Shown here: in pieces, positions 1 through 9,900 of the stretch | Layout of the letters: the number at the start of each line of letters is the position of its first letter | Position numbering within the stretch: the first letter of the stretch is position 1 | Source: Neoarius graeffei | Taxonomy: Eukaryota; Chordata; Actinopteri; Siluriformes; Ariidae | Reading direction: 5' to 3' | Length of the DNA stretch: 64,000 nucleotides | Assembly (NCBI RefSeq): GCF_027579695.1 | Contig: NC_083581.1 | Location: 60,524,200-60,588,199, forward strand | Translations under genes and position numbers: made by a program | The notes under the pieces: generated by a model | What the model was told of the DNA's origin: nothing | Database searches by the model: none | Seen by the model: only the letters and a program-made list of their open reading frames with translations

Positions 1-128
1 ATGTCACTGTTTTCCTGTCTGGAATCAGGCTGTTGCTTTAGGAATTCTCCACCCAGCAGAGACTTGAGCTTCTCCATGCTGCTGTTAATTTGTTCTCAGC
101 ACAACTTCTCCACTATTGGCTTTCTCAG
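1..128 (-). pseudogene. hes5-like (her) bHLH pseudogene, exon 2, cut by window edge
   Basis: Read on the minus strand after an acceptor (ttgtctttag), the frame gives LRKPIVEKL, a damaged basic stretch, then INSSMEKLKSLLGGEFLKQ and QPDSRQE. This is the basic region, helix 1 and loop of the Hes5/her class of Notch-induced repressors (LRKPxVEKxRRxRINSSxExLK). Where RRER is expected the codons are TGC TGA GAA CAA, so one Arg has become a stop and two others Cys and Gln. All three changes are C-to-T or G-to-A at former CpG sites, the mark of methylated, unselected DNA. The phase-0 join to exon 1 at 3050-3112 fits the family. The rest lies left of the window. The family call is strong; calling it dead rests on the in-frame stop inside the DNA-binding region. 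Confidence 0.8.
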
Positions 129-194
129 CTAAAGACAAGATGGAATAGAAATATTTCATCACACTTTTATATATATATATGTATATATAATATA

Positions 195-2966
195 CAGTTG
201 TGGTCAGAAGTTTACATACAATTACATGAATGTCATCTTGGATATGAATGTCGTAGCAATATCTGGGCTTTCAGTAATTTCTTTGAACTGTTATTTTTCT
301 GTGGCAGAATGACTGTACAGCATACATCTCTAATTAAAAAAAACACTAGAATTTGGTGCACAAATTTTAATTTTCTTTGGGTTTTCTGAAATCAACACAG
401 GGTCAAAATTGTACATACAGGGTCAAACATTACATACGCTCACTTAGATTATTAATTCAGTGGTGCTGAAACTTCCAAAATGTCTCTTATCTTGCCAAGG
501 CTGAGGCCTCTTAACTTCTTGTTAGTGATCATGATTGACTCCAGCTGGTAGCTTTTCTGTGCCTTCATAAAACAGGTTTGTTTACAGCACTCATTGGATT
601 GACCAACACACAGTAAAATGGGAAAGTCCAAGGAGCTCAGTGCAGATCTGAGAAAGAGGATTGCAGATACAGTGCCTTGAAAAAGTATTCATACCCCTTG
701 AACTTTTTCACATTTTTCCACCTTACAACCACAAACTTAAAAGTTTTTTATTCGAAAACATGAATATTCTTTGATCTAAACCATTCCATTGTAGCTCTGG
801 CTGTATGTTTAGGGTCATTGTCTTGCTGGAAGGTGAATCTCCTTCCCAGTCTCAAGTCTTTTGCAGCCTCCAACAAGTTTTCTTCCAGGATTGCCCTGTA
901 TTTAGCTCCATCCCTCTTCCCATCAACTCTGACCAGCTTCCCTGTCCCTGCTGAAGAAAAGCATCCCCATAGCATGATGCTGCCACCACCATGTTTCACA
1001 GTGGGGATGGTGTGTGCAGGGTGATGAGCAGTGTTAGTTTTCCGCCACACATAGCGCTTTGCATTTAGGCCAAAACGTTCAACTTTGGTCTCATCTGACC
1101 AAAGCACCTTCTTCCACATGTTTGCTGTGTCCCCTACATTTATTATGCCTGTCTTTCAACAATGGCTTTCTTCTTGCCACTCTTCCAAAAAGGCCAGATT
1201 TGTGGAGTGTACGACTTATAGTTGTCCTGTGCACAGATTCTCCCACCTGAGCTGTGGATTTCTGCAGCTCCTCCAGAGTGATCATGGGCCTCTTGGCTGC
1301 TTCTCTGACCAGTGCTCTCCTTGTTCGCTCTGTCAGTTTAGGTGGATGGCCATGTCTTGGTAGGTTTGCAGTTGTGCCATACTTTTTCCATTTTTGAATG
1401 ATGGATTGAACAGTGCTTCTTGAGATGTTCAGAGCTTGGGATATTTTTTTTATAACCTAACCCTGCTTTAAACTTCTCCAGAACTTTATCCCTGACCTGT
1501 CTGGTGAGTTCTTTGGTCTTCATGATGCTGTTTGTTCTTCAGCGTTCTCTAACAAACCACTGAGGCCTTCACAGAACAAGTGTATTTATGCTGAGAGTAA
1601 ATTACACACAGTAGGACTCTATTAACTAATTAGATGACTTCTGAAGGCAATTGATTGCACTGGATTGTATTTAGAGGTATCAGAGTACAGGGGGCTGAAT
1701 ACTAATGCACACCACATTTTTCAGATTTTTATTTGTTTAAAATTTTGAAGACCATTTATCATTTTCGTTTCACTTCACAATTATGTGCTACTCTGTGTTG
1801 GTCTATCACATAAAATCTCAGTAAAAAACTTTTAAGTTCATGGTTGTAAGGTGGGAAAATGTGAAAAAGTTCAAGGGGTATGAATACTTTTTCAAGGCAC
1901 TGTCTACACAACTCTGGAATGTCTCTTGGAGCCATTTCTAAACAACTGCAAATTCCAAGATCAGTTTGAACAATTGTATCCAAGTTATTGTGAGGTGTAG
2001 TCACTTTGCCAAGCCACTTTGCTTCAAGAAAACCCAAACTGTCAGGAACAACCTGGGAACCACCATGGCACAGCCCTGCCATGAACTGGAAGCTGATGGA
2101 TCACTGTCTACAGTTCAGATCACCATGGACTAAGAGGCTGCTATCCAAGAAATAACCACCTACTCCAAAATTGACATCTTCAAGCTTAACTAAAGTTTGA
2201 AGCTGACCGCACGTACAAAGAAAAAGCCTTCTGGAGGATAGCTGTATGGTCAGTTGAGACAAAGATTGAGTTGTTTGGCCACAATGACCACCATGTACAG
2301 AGGGACACTGTACCAGCTGGTGGTGGTGGTAGGATCATCATATTCTGGGGCTGTTTTGCTGCCAGTGGAACTGGTTTATTGCACAAAGTGGATGGAATAA
2401 TGAAGAAGGAGGACTACCTCAGAATTCTTTGGCATAAACCATTAGAAACTTGAACACGACTTGGGACTTGGGAGTTACAACAGGACAATGAACCCAAACA
2501 CGCATCAGAGCTGGTTGTAGAGGATAAAGCAGGCTAACATTAAGCTTAAAACAAGTCCTGACTTCAACCCTATTGAAAATATATGGACCATGCTTATAAG
2601 TCGAGTCCATGCCAAGAAAAAAAATTTAATTGAACTCTACCAATTCTATCATGAAGAGTCGTGAAATATCCAACAAAAATTCTGCCAGAAGCTTGTTCAT
2701 GGTAAACAAAAATGCTTGCTCAAGGTGAAACTTGTGAAGAGACATTTTACCCAAATATTAGGTGTGCTGTATGTATATTTTTGACCCTGTGTTGATTTCA
2801 GAAAACCCAAAGAAAATTAAAACTTGTGCACCAAATTCTAGTGGGTTTTTTTTTATTAAAGATGTATGCTGTACAATCATTCTGCCACAGAAAAAGAACA
2901 GTTCAAAGAAATTACTGAAAGCCCAAATATTGCCATGACATTCATATAAACTTATGACCACAACTG
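195..2966 (+). mobile_element. Tc1-like transposon, decayed, split by another Tc1
   Basis: Ends are CAGTTGTGGTCAGAAG and its inverse, each beside TA. A transposase starts at about 618 (MGKSKELSADLRKRIAD), is interrupted at 669 by a second Tc1, and resumes near 1905 with LHNSGMSLGAISKQLQIP, the Tc1 paired-type HTH. Later pieces (2271-2453) read FWGCFAASGTG, the core before the second catalytic Asp. The frame has many breaks, so it is a dead copy. It lies in the intron of the her pseudogene. Confidence 0.85.
670..1902 (-). mobile_element. Tc1-like transposon inserted in another Tc1, C-terminal deletion
   Basis: Terminal repeats CAGTGCCTTGAAAAAGTATTC and inverse, TA on the left. Minus-strand fragments run MKTKELTRQVRDKVLEKF (1523-1338), RVARRKPLL (near 1140) and WSDETKVERFGLN to FTFQQDNDPKHTARA (1119-748). 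The first two Asp of the DDE triad are present. The reading stops after IHVFE, and the region that should carry the third residue (Glu) and the C terminus is missing, with sequence passing straight to the terminal region. Non-functional copy. Confidence 0.85.
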
Positions 2967-3049
2967 TATATAAATAAATAAATATTCCCCAAAGTATTAA
3001 TAAAATGAGAAATGAAACTGCATACAATATCATGGTTTAGTATATTTAC

Positions 3050-3112
3050 CTTATTAGTCAATGAAAGAAGGTGCTTGGAGTTGATCATTGACGCAGTGAT
3101 TGTAGGAGCCAT
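3050..3112 (-). pseudogene. hes5-like (her) pseudogene, exon 1
   Basis: Twenty-one codons from ATG (3112-3110), starting MAPTITASMINSK, end in AAG followed by the donor gtaaat. Fish her4/her15-type proteins begin with similar MxPTITxSM leaders and have an intron just before LRKPVVEK, so this joins in phase 0 to the fragment at 1-128. The intron now holds a 2.8-kb Tc1 nest (195-2966). Reading frame, start and donor of this exon all look whole; the damage seen is in exon 2. The family placement comes from remembered her N termini plus the exon 2 match. Confidence 0.72.
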
Positions 3113-3129
3113 GGCTGTGTTTCCTCTAT

Positions 3130-3312
3130 CAGCTCTCTGTGAAGAGAAGATCTGAGCTATGCTGATCTCTCTCTCTCTCTCTCTCGCTCCCTCTCTCTCA
3201 CTCCCTCCTCTATTTATACTCCTCTATTTTACTCCTCTATTTATACTCTCTAATCTCCATATGAATGTGTGAGTTCTGGGTTTGCTGGAGGTTCTCACAG
3301 TCCGCAGCCAAT
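3130..3312 (-). promoter_or_regulatory. Notch-type her promoter: CCAAT box, CSL site, TATA boxes
   Basis: On the minus strand the order is ATTGGCT (3306-3312), seven bases, GTGAGAAC (3291-3298), then TATAAATAG twice (3237-3245 and 3210-3218), then a CT-rich leader and the ATG at 3112. GTGAGAAC fits the CSL/Su(H) consensus YGTGRGAA except for its first base, and a CSL site shortly upstream of a TATA box is the known layout of E(spl)/her genes. The same ATTGGCT-N7-GTGAGAAC block occurs on the other strand at 8193-8214. Function is inferred; the sites are seen. Confidence 0.65.
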
Positions 3313-3970
3313 GGGGAGGTCAGATGGGACTAAAGAACTGCAAGCTGCCACATGCTCAATAATTACTTAGAAAACAACGGTTCTGTCTCAAGGGAGCAGG
3401 TGGAGGGTCTTATGATGATAGGCAGTGAAATGCTTAGGAGTGTGTGAACGTGGGAAACCAGTGACCTTACATATTTTTAAGCAGATGCTTGATAGCAGGA
3501 TATCCAATCCTAACATTAAAGCAATTTTATGAAGACTGTAAACGTACTGCAGTATACTAAATCTATCTATCTGTCGATTACATAATATTTTACAACATAT
3601 GATCATGTACAGTAGCAGTCAAAACTTTGGACACACCTACTATTTTCTACATTGTAGAACAATACTGAAGACATCAAAACTACAAAATGACATATGGAGC
3701 ATATATGGAATTATGTGGTAAAAATTTCTGAAAAAAAAGTTTCATATTTTAGATATGAGCCATTGTTTACCTTGATGATGTTTTGCACACTATTGGCATT
3801 ATCTTTACCAGCTTCATGAGGTAGTCACCTGGAATGCTTTTCAATTAAAAGGTGTGCCTCATCAAAAGTTAATTAGTGCAATTTCTTGCCTTCTTAATGT
3901 GTTTGAGATCAAACAGTAAATAGTAAATAATAAAAATACAGTAAATAGCCCTATTCCACAACTATAGTAA

Positions 3971-4351
3971 ATCTCATCTCATCTCATTATCTCTAGCCGC
4001 TTTATCCTGTTCTACAGGGTCGCAGGCAAGCTGGAGCCTATCCCAGCTGACTACGGGCGAAAGGCGGGGTACACCCTGGACAAGTCGCCAGGTCATCACA
4101 GGGCTGACACATAGACACAGACAACCATTCACACTCACATTCACACCTACGGTCAATTTAGAGTCACCAGTTAACCTAACCTGCATGTCTTTGGACTGTG
4201 GGGGAAACCGGAGCACCTGGAGGAAACCCACGCGGACACGGGGAGAACATGCAAACTCCACACAGAAAGGCCCTCGCTGGCCACAGGGCTCGAACCCGGA
4301 CCTTCTTGCTGTGAGGCGACAGCGCTAACCACTACACCACCATGCCGCCCC
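3971..4351 (-). repeat. V-SINE (tRNA-derived, DANA/Mermaid-like), full length
   Basis: Read on the minus strand: tRNA-like head with A box (TGGTGTAGTGGTTAG) and B box (near GGTTCGAGCCC), the conserved V domain around ATGCAGGTTAGGTTAACTGG, and a LINE-like 3' tail ending in (GATGA)n. A 12-bp target duplication ACTATAGTAAAT flanks it (3961-3972 and 4352-4363, the first sharing two bases with the tail). Confidence 0.9.
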
Positions 4352-4394
4352 ACTATAGTAAATAATAATAATAATAATAATATTATCTATAGCA

Positions 4395-4782
4395 GGGCGG
4401 CACAGTGGTGTGGTGGTTAGTGCTGTCACCTCACAGCAAGAAGGTCCGGGTTCGAGACCGGTGGCCGGCGAGGGCCTTTCTGTGCGGAGTTTGCATGTTG
4501 TCTGCGTGGGTTTCCTCCGGGTGCTCCGGTTTCCCCCACAGTCCAAAGACATGCAGGTTAGGTTAACTGGTGACTCTAAATTGACCGTAGGTGTGAATGT
4601 GAGTGTGAATGGTTGTCTGTGTCTATGTGTCAGCCCTGTGATGACCTGGCGACTTGTCCAGGGTGTACCCCGCCTTTCGCCCGTAGTCAGCTGGGATAGG
4701 CTCCAGCTTGCCTGCGACCCTGTAGAAGGATAAAGCGGCTACAGATAATGAGATGAGATGAGATGAGATGAGATGAGATGAT
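4395..4782 (+). repeat. V-SINE, full length
   Basis: Plus-strand copy with GGGCGGCACAGTGGTG head, B box, V domain and a tail of six or more GATGA units running directly into the mariner-like fragment at 4783. No clean target duplication was found, so its right junction may have been rearranged. Confidence 0.85.
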
Positions 4783-5586
4783 ATTATTTGAGATGTAAAT
4801 ATCCCAGAAACTACATAGTCTAGGCAAATGAAACTGAACAGGCTTAATGTTGAGCAATATAAGATTTATTCCTCAAAATTTGACTGAGAAATTCAAAGGT
4901 ATGTGGATTCCATGAACGATTTCACAAATTTTCAATATGCGTGCCGCCTGAGACACGGACACACAGACAGCCTTCTTCTTTGAACTTTTTGTTCCATGTC
5001 CAAGTCTGCACTGCATTTGTTGCATTTTTAGAGAATTCTCTCATAAATGCACACTGCACAGTCTTGTTCGACTGTGTTCGAGCGTACATTTTTGCACCCT
5101 CTTAAGAATACATTTCAACAAAGAACGCACTTGCTTATATAAAAAACACACAACGCCTTTTCTTTTCCAGTGAATGGCATTTCTATACCTAATAAGATAA
5201 AAACATTAAACATAAAATTTTGACCTGTTTCCATACATGCTGTTAAAATTTGAGGTCAATTGAACCAGAATTGGCAAAGTTATTAGATTGTGAAATATCA
5301 AATTTTTTGAAACTGTTATTTTTATATAAGCAAGTGCGTTCTTTGTTGAAATGTATTCTTAAGAGGGTGCAAAATTGTTGGGTAGTGCAATGACCTATAA
5401 ATATATTAATCACATGAATAACAGTGGATATGCTTTGCTCTTTGAGCTTCATCCTTGTTTTCCAGGAAAAATAATTTTCCACATAAGCAGAATCTCTCTC
5501 TTATAGTTTGTTAAATATCACATTTCTCTGTTAACTGACCTCACCATCAACCATCTTGAATTTTGATATGCTCGCTAACCAGTAAG
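4783..5586 (-). mobile_element. Mariner-like fragment with DUF4817-type HTH remnant, copy 1
   Basis: Nearly the same sequence lies at 13057-13840. The inner part reads, on the minus strand, as a decayed FTGKEKALCVLEYARTQS-type helix-turn-helix found at the start of some mariner-related transposases. This copy lacks its true left end, which abuts a SINE tail. It also carries a 57-bp piece (5090-5146) that is the inverse of 5319-5375, absent from copy 2. Confidence 0.55.
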
Positions 5587-5665
5587 TCAGCTGGGATAGG
5601 CTCCAGCTTGCCTGCGACCCTGTAGAACAGGATAAAGCGGCTAGAGATAATGAGATGAGATGAGT
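5587..5665 (+). repeat. V-SINE 3' tail fragment
   Basis: Only the last 80 bases of a V-SINE (CAGCTGGGATAGGCTCCAGC onward to the GAGAT repeats) are present, joined directly to the mariner-like fragment on its left. Confidence 0.8.
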
Positions 5666-6035
5666 TATCTATAGCACCTTTCACAATGCCAAGGTTGCTT
5701 TACAGAAGGGATGAAAAAAACACGAAGCAGTAAGAGAGGAAGAGAAATGTTCGTGAAGAAGATAAGTTTTCAATTCAGTTTTGAAAGTAGAGAAAGAAGA
5801 GCAGCCATGGAGAGATTGAGGAAGAGAATTCCAGAGTTTGGAGGTAATGCATTGAAGGACCTGCCCCCAGGGTGGAAAGTCTGTTGCATGGGACAGCAAG
5901 TAAATTGATACTAGAAGTCCTAAGTGAGTGAGAGAGGGTGTATGGGGTCAGTAATTCCCTAAACTATATCGGAGCAAGATTATGCAAGGCTGTGAAAGTG
6001 AGAAGCGAGATTTTAAATTTAATACGGCATGGCGG

Positions 6036-6416
6036 GGCGGCACGGTGGTGTAGTGGTTAGCGCTGTCGCCTCACAGCAAGAAGGTCCTGGGTTCGAGCCC
6101 CGTGGCCGGCGAGGGCCTTTCTGTGCGGAGTTTGCATGTTCTCCCCGTGTCCGCGTGGGTTTCCTCCGGGTGCTCCGGTTTCCCCCACAGTCCAAAGACA
6201 TGCAGGTTAGGTTAACTGGTGACTCTAAATTGACCGTAGGTGTGAATGTGAGTGTGAATGGTTGTCTGTGTCTATGTGTCAGCCCTGTGATGACCTGGCG
6301 ACTTGTCCAGGGTGTACCCTGCCTTTCGCCCGTAGTCAGCTGGGATAGGCTCCAGCTTGCCTGCGACCCTGTAGAAGGATAAAGCGGCTAGAGATAATGA
6401 GATGAGATGAGATGAG
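6036..6416 (+). repeat. Young V-SINE inserted into the head of an older SINE
   Basis: Complete copy with GATGA tail. The 12-bp ACGGCATGGCGG at 6024-6035 recurs at 6417-6428, marking the target duplication; the target was the 5' end of another SINE. Confidence 0.88.
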
Positions 6417-6640
6417 ACGGCATGGCGGTGCAGTGGTTAGCGCTGTCGCCTCACAGCAAGAAGGTTCTGGGTTCGAATCTCAAGGCCGATGGAAGCCTTT
6501 CTGTGTGGAGTTTGCATGTTCTCCCTGTGTCTGCATGGATTTCCTCCTACTTCAAAGACATGCAGATTATGTAAAAAAAAAAAAAAATTGAACTTCTTGT
6601 ATGTCGCTCTGGGTAAGTGTCTGTTAAATGCCTGTAATGT
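6417..6640 (+). repeat. Older SINE with V domain but a different 3' tail
   Basis: tRNA-like head and a shortened V domain run into A-rich sequence, then a tail CGCTCTGGGTAAGTGTCTGT and TGCCTGTAATGTAA. That tail belongs to another fish SINE/LINE group, so it is a different subfamily from its neighbours. The extreme head (about 6022-6035) was split off by the younger SINE. Confidence 0.7.
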
Positions 6641-6803
6641 AATATGGGACAGAACTGGTAGTCAGTGGAGCTGACAGAGGATGGGGGTGATGTGAGCAGA
6701 GCATTTAGTATGGGTTAGAACTCTAACTGCAAAGTTCTGAATATACTGTGGCTTTTGTAAAGACTTTGCAGGAAGACCAATGAGGAGTGAATTGCAGTAA
6801 TCT

Positions 6804-7094
6804 ATCCATCCATTCATCCATCCATTATCTGTAGCTGCTTATCCTGTTCTACAGGGTCGCAGGCAAGCTGGAGCCTATCCCAGCTGACTATGGGCGAGAG
6901 GCAGGGTACACCCTGGACAAGTCGCTAGGTTATCGCAGGGCTGATACAGAGACAAACAACCATTCACACTCACATTCACACCTACGGTCAATTTAGAGTC
7001 ACCAGTTAACCTAACCTGCATGCCTTTGGACTGTGGGGGAAACCGGAGCACCCAGAGGAAACCCACGCAGACACAGGGAGAACATGCAAACTCC
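6804..7094 (-). repeat. V-SINE, 5' truncated
   Basis: Minus-strand copy with ATGGATGG-type tail; the tRNA head is missing. Target duplication TTGCAGTAATCT (6792-6803) / TTACAGTAATCT (7095-7106) lies in the LINE fragment. Confidence 0.82.
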
Positions 7095-7283
7095 TTACAG
7101 TAATCTCAATGGGACATAATGAAAGCAAAATGAAAGCAGTAACCTATATTACGTTAAGAACCGCTCAACCAAGTAAAGAGAAACGACAGTCCATTACTTT
7201 AAGGCATGAAGTGCCTTTTAATTAATAAAAATAAAGAAACACCATTGAATTAGATGGTGTGTCCAAACTTTTGACTTGTACTG

Positions 7284-8100
7284 TGTGACAAACTCTTAAT
7301 AAGAACTTGGTTTTGTCTTGTATATCACTCCTTGCCCCTCTATCTTCAATTTTTAACATTATTATTTCCTATAGCCAGAGCAAAGCTTTTGGGTGAAAGT
7401 GTGCTCTGTGTCTTTCAACATTAAATGACCACATTGGAACACTTTTCCTGAAACCCGCCAGCCCCCTAAACACACACACACAGCTGCTTGGCCTGCTGTC
7501 TATCCCTCGTTCACATTCTCCTGTTTCAGTAGCGGGAATGTGGGAGCAGTGCTGTAGCAAGGCTTCCCACACTTCTAGATTCATGACATTGAAACTGAAC
7601 ACAAAGAAAGCGTGGCCCATTAGACAAAGCTAGGACGGTAAGCCCCCCTATTCCAGACCTCCAGGCCAGCCATCTGGAGTGATTCATTCAATTACCACCC
7701 AGAGACTACACAATCTGCTCTCAGTGTGTGGGACACAGTTATCTCTAAATATCAGCCTGTGCTAATTCGAATTCGTTTGCAGTATAGGAAGTTATATATT
7801 CTGCGATGACTATCTTTACAGTGGTGTGAAAAATATTTTAATAATCTGTAATGCCATTAAAAGTTCTTTAAGACTTGCTTTTGGATGAGTCACCTTGATT
7901 ATTTTTGCTTATACTGGAACACATCCATTATGCATTACATATATTGATGCTAGTAGCTCACTATACCTTTGGGCAGATGTTTGATTTGCGCAGATCCTTT
8001 CCCACAGCACATCACTGACAACATGAATCATCTGTGTGTTGATTTACAACACCCAGAGCTGCTTTGCCAACAATGACGTTAACAACTGATTGACACTAAG
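7284..8100. other. No recognised gene or repeat
   Basis: Between the Tc1 end and the plus-strand her promoter. No coherent ORF, TIR pair or tRNA-like unit was seen. It may hold part of the original spacer between the two divergent her genes. Confidence 0.4.
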
Positions 8101-8117
8101 GTATGAAAAATAGCCCC

Positions 8118-8250
8118 TCCCACCTGCCTATTAATTCTCAGCTATTGTGCACCAATTACTCCAACAATTCATCCATTTTCTCAAGCTCACTGATTGGCTC
8201 AGAAACGTGAGAACTTGCATCTCATTAAATGCCCTTAGTTTTTGTATAAA
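8118..8250 (+). promoter_or_regulatory. Second Notch-type her promoter
   Basis: ATTGGCT (8193-8199), seven bases, GTGAGAAC (8207-8214; CGTGAGAAC matches the CSL consensus fully), then TATAAA (8245-8250) 50 bases before the ATG at 8300. An E-box CACCTG lies near 8119. The spacing between the CCAAT-type box and the CSL site is the same as in the minus-strand copy at 3291-3312. Confidence 0.6.
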
Positions 8251-8299
8251 TGCTGGCGAAAAAGCAGTTGAAAATCAGATCTACATCACTGACTCACTC

Positions 8300-8335
8300 A
8301 TGAACACCAGCCATCATGAAAGATCTGCAAAAAAG
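8300..8335 (+). pseudogene. her-like exon 1
   Basis: ATG opens twelve codons (MNTSHHERSAKK) ending in AAG with donor GTATGT, phase 0. A short leader ending in basic residues before a phase-0 intron is the normal first coding exon of her genes. The promoter just upstream supports the start. Taken alone the exon is too short to prove; it gains weight from the remnant at 8491-8733. Confidence 0.5.
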
Positions 8336-8490
8336 GTATGTCTAGTCCAAAGCATGTTAATTAAAAATAATGCGGTACATGTGCAATCTATGGATCTATT
8401 ATGAGCAGTCAGCTTCCCGAAAGCTCTGGAGATATTTTTGTATGTATCCTGATGAAGCCTAGCACTTACGGTGATGTGGTTTGATTTGTC

Positions 8491-8733
8491 AGAGGCAAGC
8501 TCATGGCCTTGGAGAGGAGATGCACTGATGGTGTGGAGCGTCTCAAGGCCATCGTGGAGGCCCAGCTGCACAGTAGCATCTCTCACATAGACCTCTGGGA
8601 CAAGACAGTCTCATTCTTTACTTCAAAAAAGACATCGATCTTTCACGATGGTTATTCCAAGAACTCTAGAGAGACCCTGCGGCTTTTCCCTGCTTCAGAT
8701 GAAGATGTGATCCCTCTCTGTTTTCAGAAGTGA
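8491..8733 (+). pseudogene. Decayed her bHLH-Orange remnant
   Basis: After a weak acceptor (ttgatttgtcag) an open frame reads MALERRCTDGVERLKAIVE, then QLHSS, TVSFF, and HDGYSKNSRETLRLFPASDE. This lines up with her proteins as VEKxRRDR..IEQLKxxLE (basic/helix 1), TVSFL (end of helix 2) and the Orange domain (xxGYSxCxRETLxFLS). Part of the basic region and most of the loop and helix 2 are missing, and no C-terminal WRPW was found. The match is partial, so a chance resemblance is possible, but promoter, exon 1 and domain order all agree. Confidence 0.45.
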
Positions 8734-9440
8734 TGCACTTCAGCTGAATGTTCGACTGAATGACTCTGGATGCCTCAAGTGAAAATGGAACTTTTGCTCT
8801 GAAATGGCAAAGAATTTCTAACATAGCTGTATGTAAAGTCTTTTGTAAAGACAAATTAATTCTGTAACACACACGGCTCTGTAGGGCTTTTAGTTTGTCC
8901 ACAGCTGGACCATAGCCATTCTTATTTAGCAACAGAGAGCTTTACTATTCTATGCAAAGAATATGGTTAATAGGTACATGGAACCCATGCAAATGTTGAG
9001 CAGAATATTTGAATGAAAGCCATATTCCTTTGACAAAGGAACCATTAGTATGCAGTTAATGCAAAAACTAAGTTATAAAGTGTTTCTCAGTATTTTAGGT
9101 TACTTAGGTTGAAAAATATTTGCATGAATGCATTAGATTATCAGATAATGGATGGATGGATGGATGGATGAATATTATATTAGTATAGATTATATGAGTC
9201 TTTTTTAATAAAAACCCACAAAATCTGTTTATAATCATGCCTCCTTAATTTTTTTTCATCGTTTCCATTTTACTGATAGTCTCAGTCTTAGTTGATGAAT
9301 TAAAAAGTCAGAGAGATGGATACATACAGTACTGTACATACAGAAAAATCAAGTTTCTACAAGTTGGCTTAAGAATTTATTTAAAAAATGACCAAACAAG
9401 CAGAACTTGCATGTGTTTATAGAGTAATATCCACCCATCT
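8734..9440. other. No recognised gene; short ATGG microsatellite
   Basis: Contains a (GGAT)n run near 9149-9172. No conserved ORF or terminal repeats were seen. It may include the eroded 3' end of the her-like relic. Confidence 0.4.
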
Positions 9441-9442
9441 AT

Positions 9443-9783
9443 CCATTTTGGCATATCACAACAGTGACGTGGTCACTTGGACAGCTTCAGCCATCAGAGT
9501 GTCTAGGCAACATTACAGTAGTGGTTTCCCATTGCCTTCTACTGGATTATTATAGAGGTTTTCTCCTCTCAACCATTCACACTCACATCTATGGACAATT
9601 TAGAGCCACCAATTAGCCTAACCTGCATGTCTTTGGACTGTGGGAGAAACCAGAGCACCTGGAGGAAACCCACACGGACACAAGGAGAACATGCAAACTC
9701 CACAAAGAAAGGCCCCCATCAGCCACTGGGCTCAAACCCAGAACCTTCTTGCTGTCAGGCGACAGTGCTAACCACTACACCAC
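9443..9783 (-). repeat. SINE with V domain, second subfamily
   Basis: Minus strand: tRNA-like head with B box and V domain, but the 3' half (9443-9575, with CAGTAGTGGTTTCCCATTGC and TAGAGGTTTTCTCCTCTC) differs from the GATGA-tailed SINEs. The same 3' half occurs at 48803-49083, so it is a real subfamily. Confidence 0.75.
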
Positions 9784-9900
9784 CATACAATAATACAGAA
9801 GCCAAAATTATAAACACAAGTTTTGAGGTTATCAAATTGGAAGGTTAATCTGTACTGCCATCTAGAGGGCTTAATTAGACAAATCAATATAAGACTAGAT

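Larger units (their letters stand above)
5666..6800 (-). mobile_element. Antisense LINE 3' end (Rex/CR1-like reverse transcriptase C terminus)
   Basis: On the minus strand, 6800-6645 gives [11 protein letters not shown] and [12 protein letters not shown], and 5900-5690 gives LWNSLPQSLHGCSSFSTF and ELKTYLL, both in the C-terminal part of Rex1/CR1-type LINE proteins, followed by a typical end with AAGGTGCTATAGATAA. The body is split by SINE insertions at about 6022-6640 and a further one at 6804-7094. Broken and 5' truncated. Confidence 0.7.
3610..7283. mobile_element. Tc1-type non-autonomous element hosting a nest of insertions
   Basis: Left end CAGTAGCAGTCAAAACTTTGG at 3610 and right end with the inverse (CCAAACTTTTGACTTGTACTG, ending 7283), both next to TA. 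Only the outer parts (about 3610-3960 and 7130-7283) belong to the Tc1; the middle is filled by V-SINEs, a mariner-like fragment and an antisense LINE. The subterminal sequence matches a Tc1 family that is common in fish. Confidence 0.75.

Noticed and set aside
8314-8586. Minus-strand 90-codon ORF over the her relic
   Set aside because: No family resemblance; the plus strand shows promoter, exon and bHLH/Orange features instead.
8190-8733. HES3 orthologue suggested by position next to icmt
   Set aside because: HES3-type genes read SKPLMEKKRRARIN; the better preserved neighbour reads LRKPIVEK, the Hes5 class, so HES3 is not claimed.
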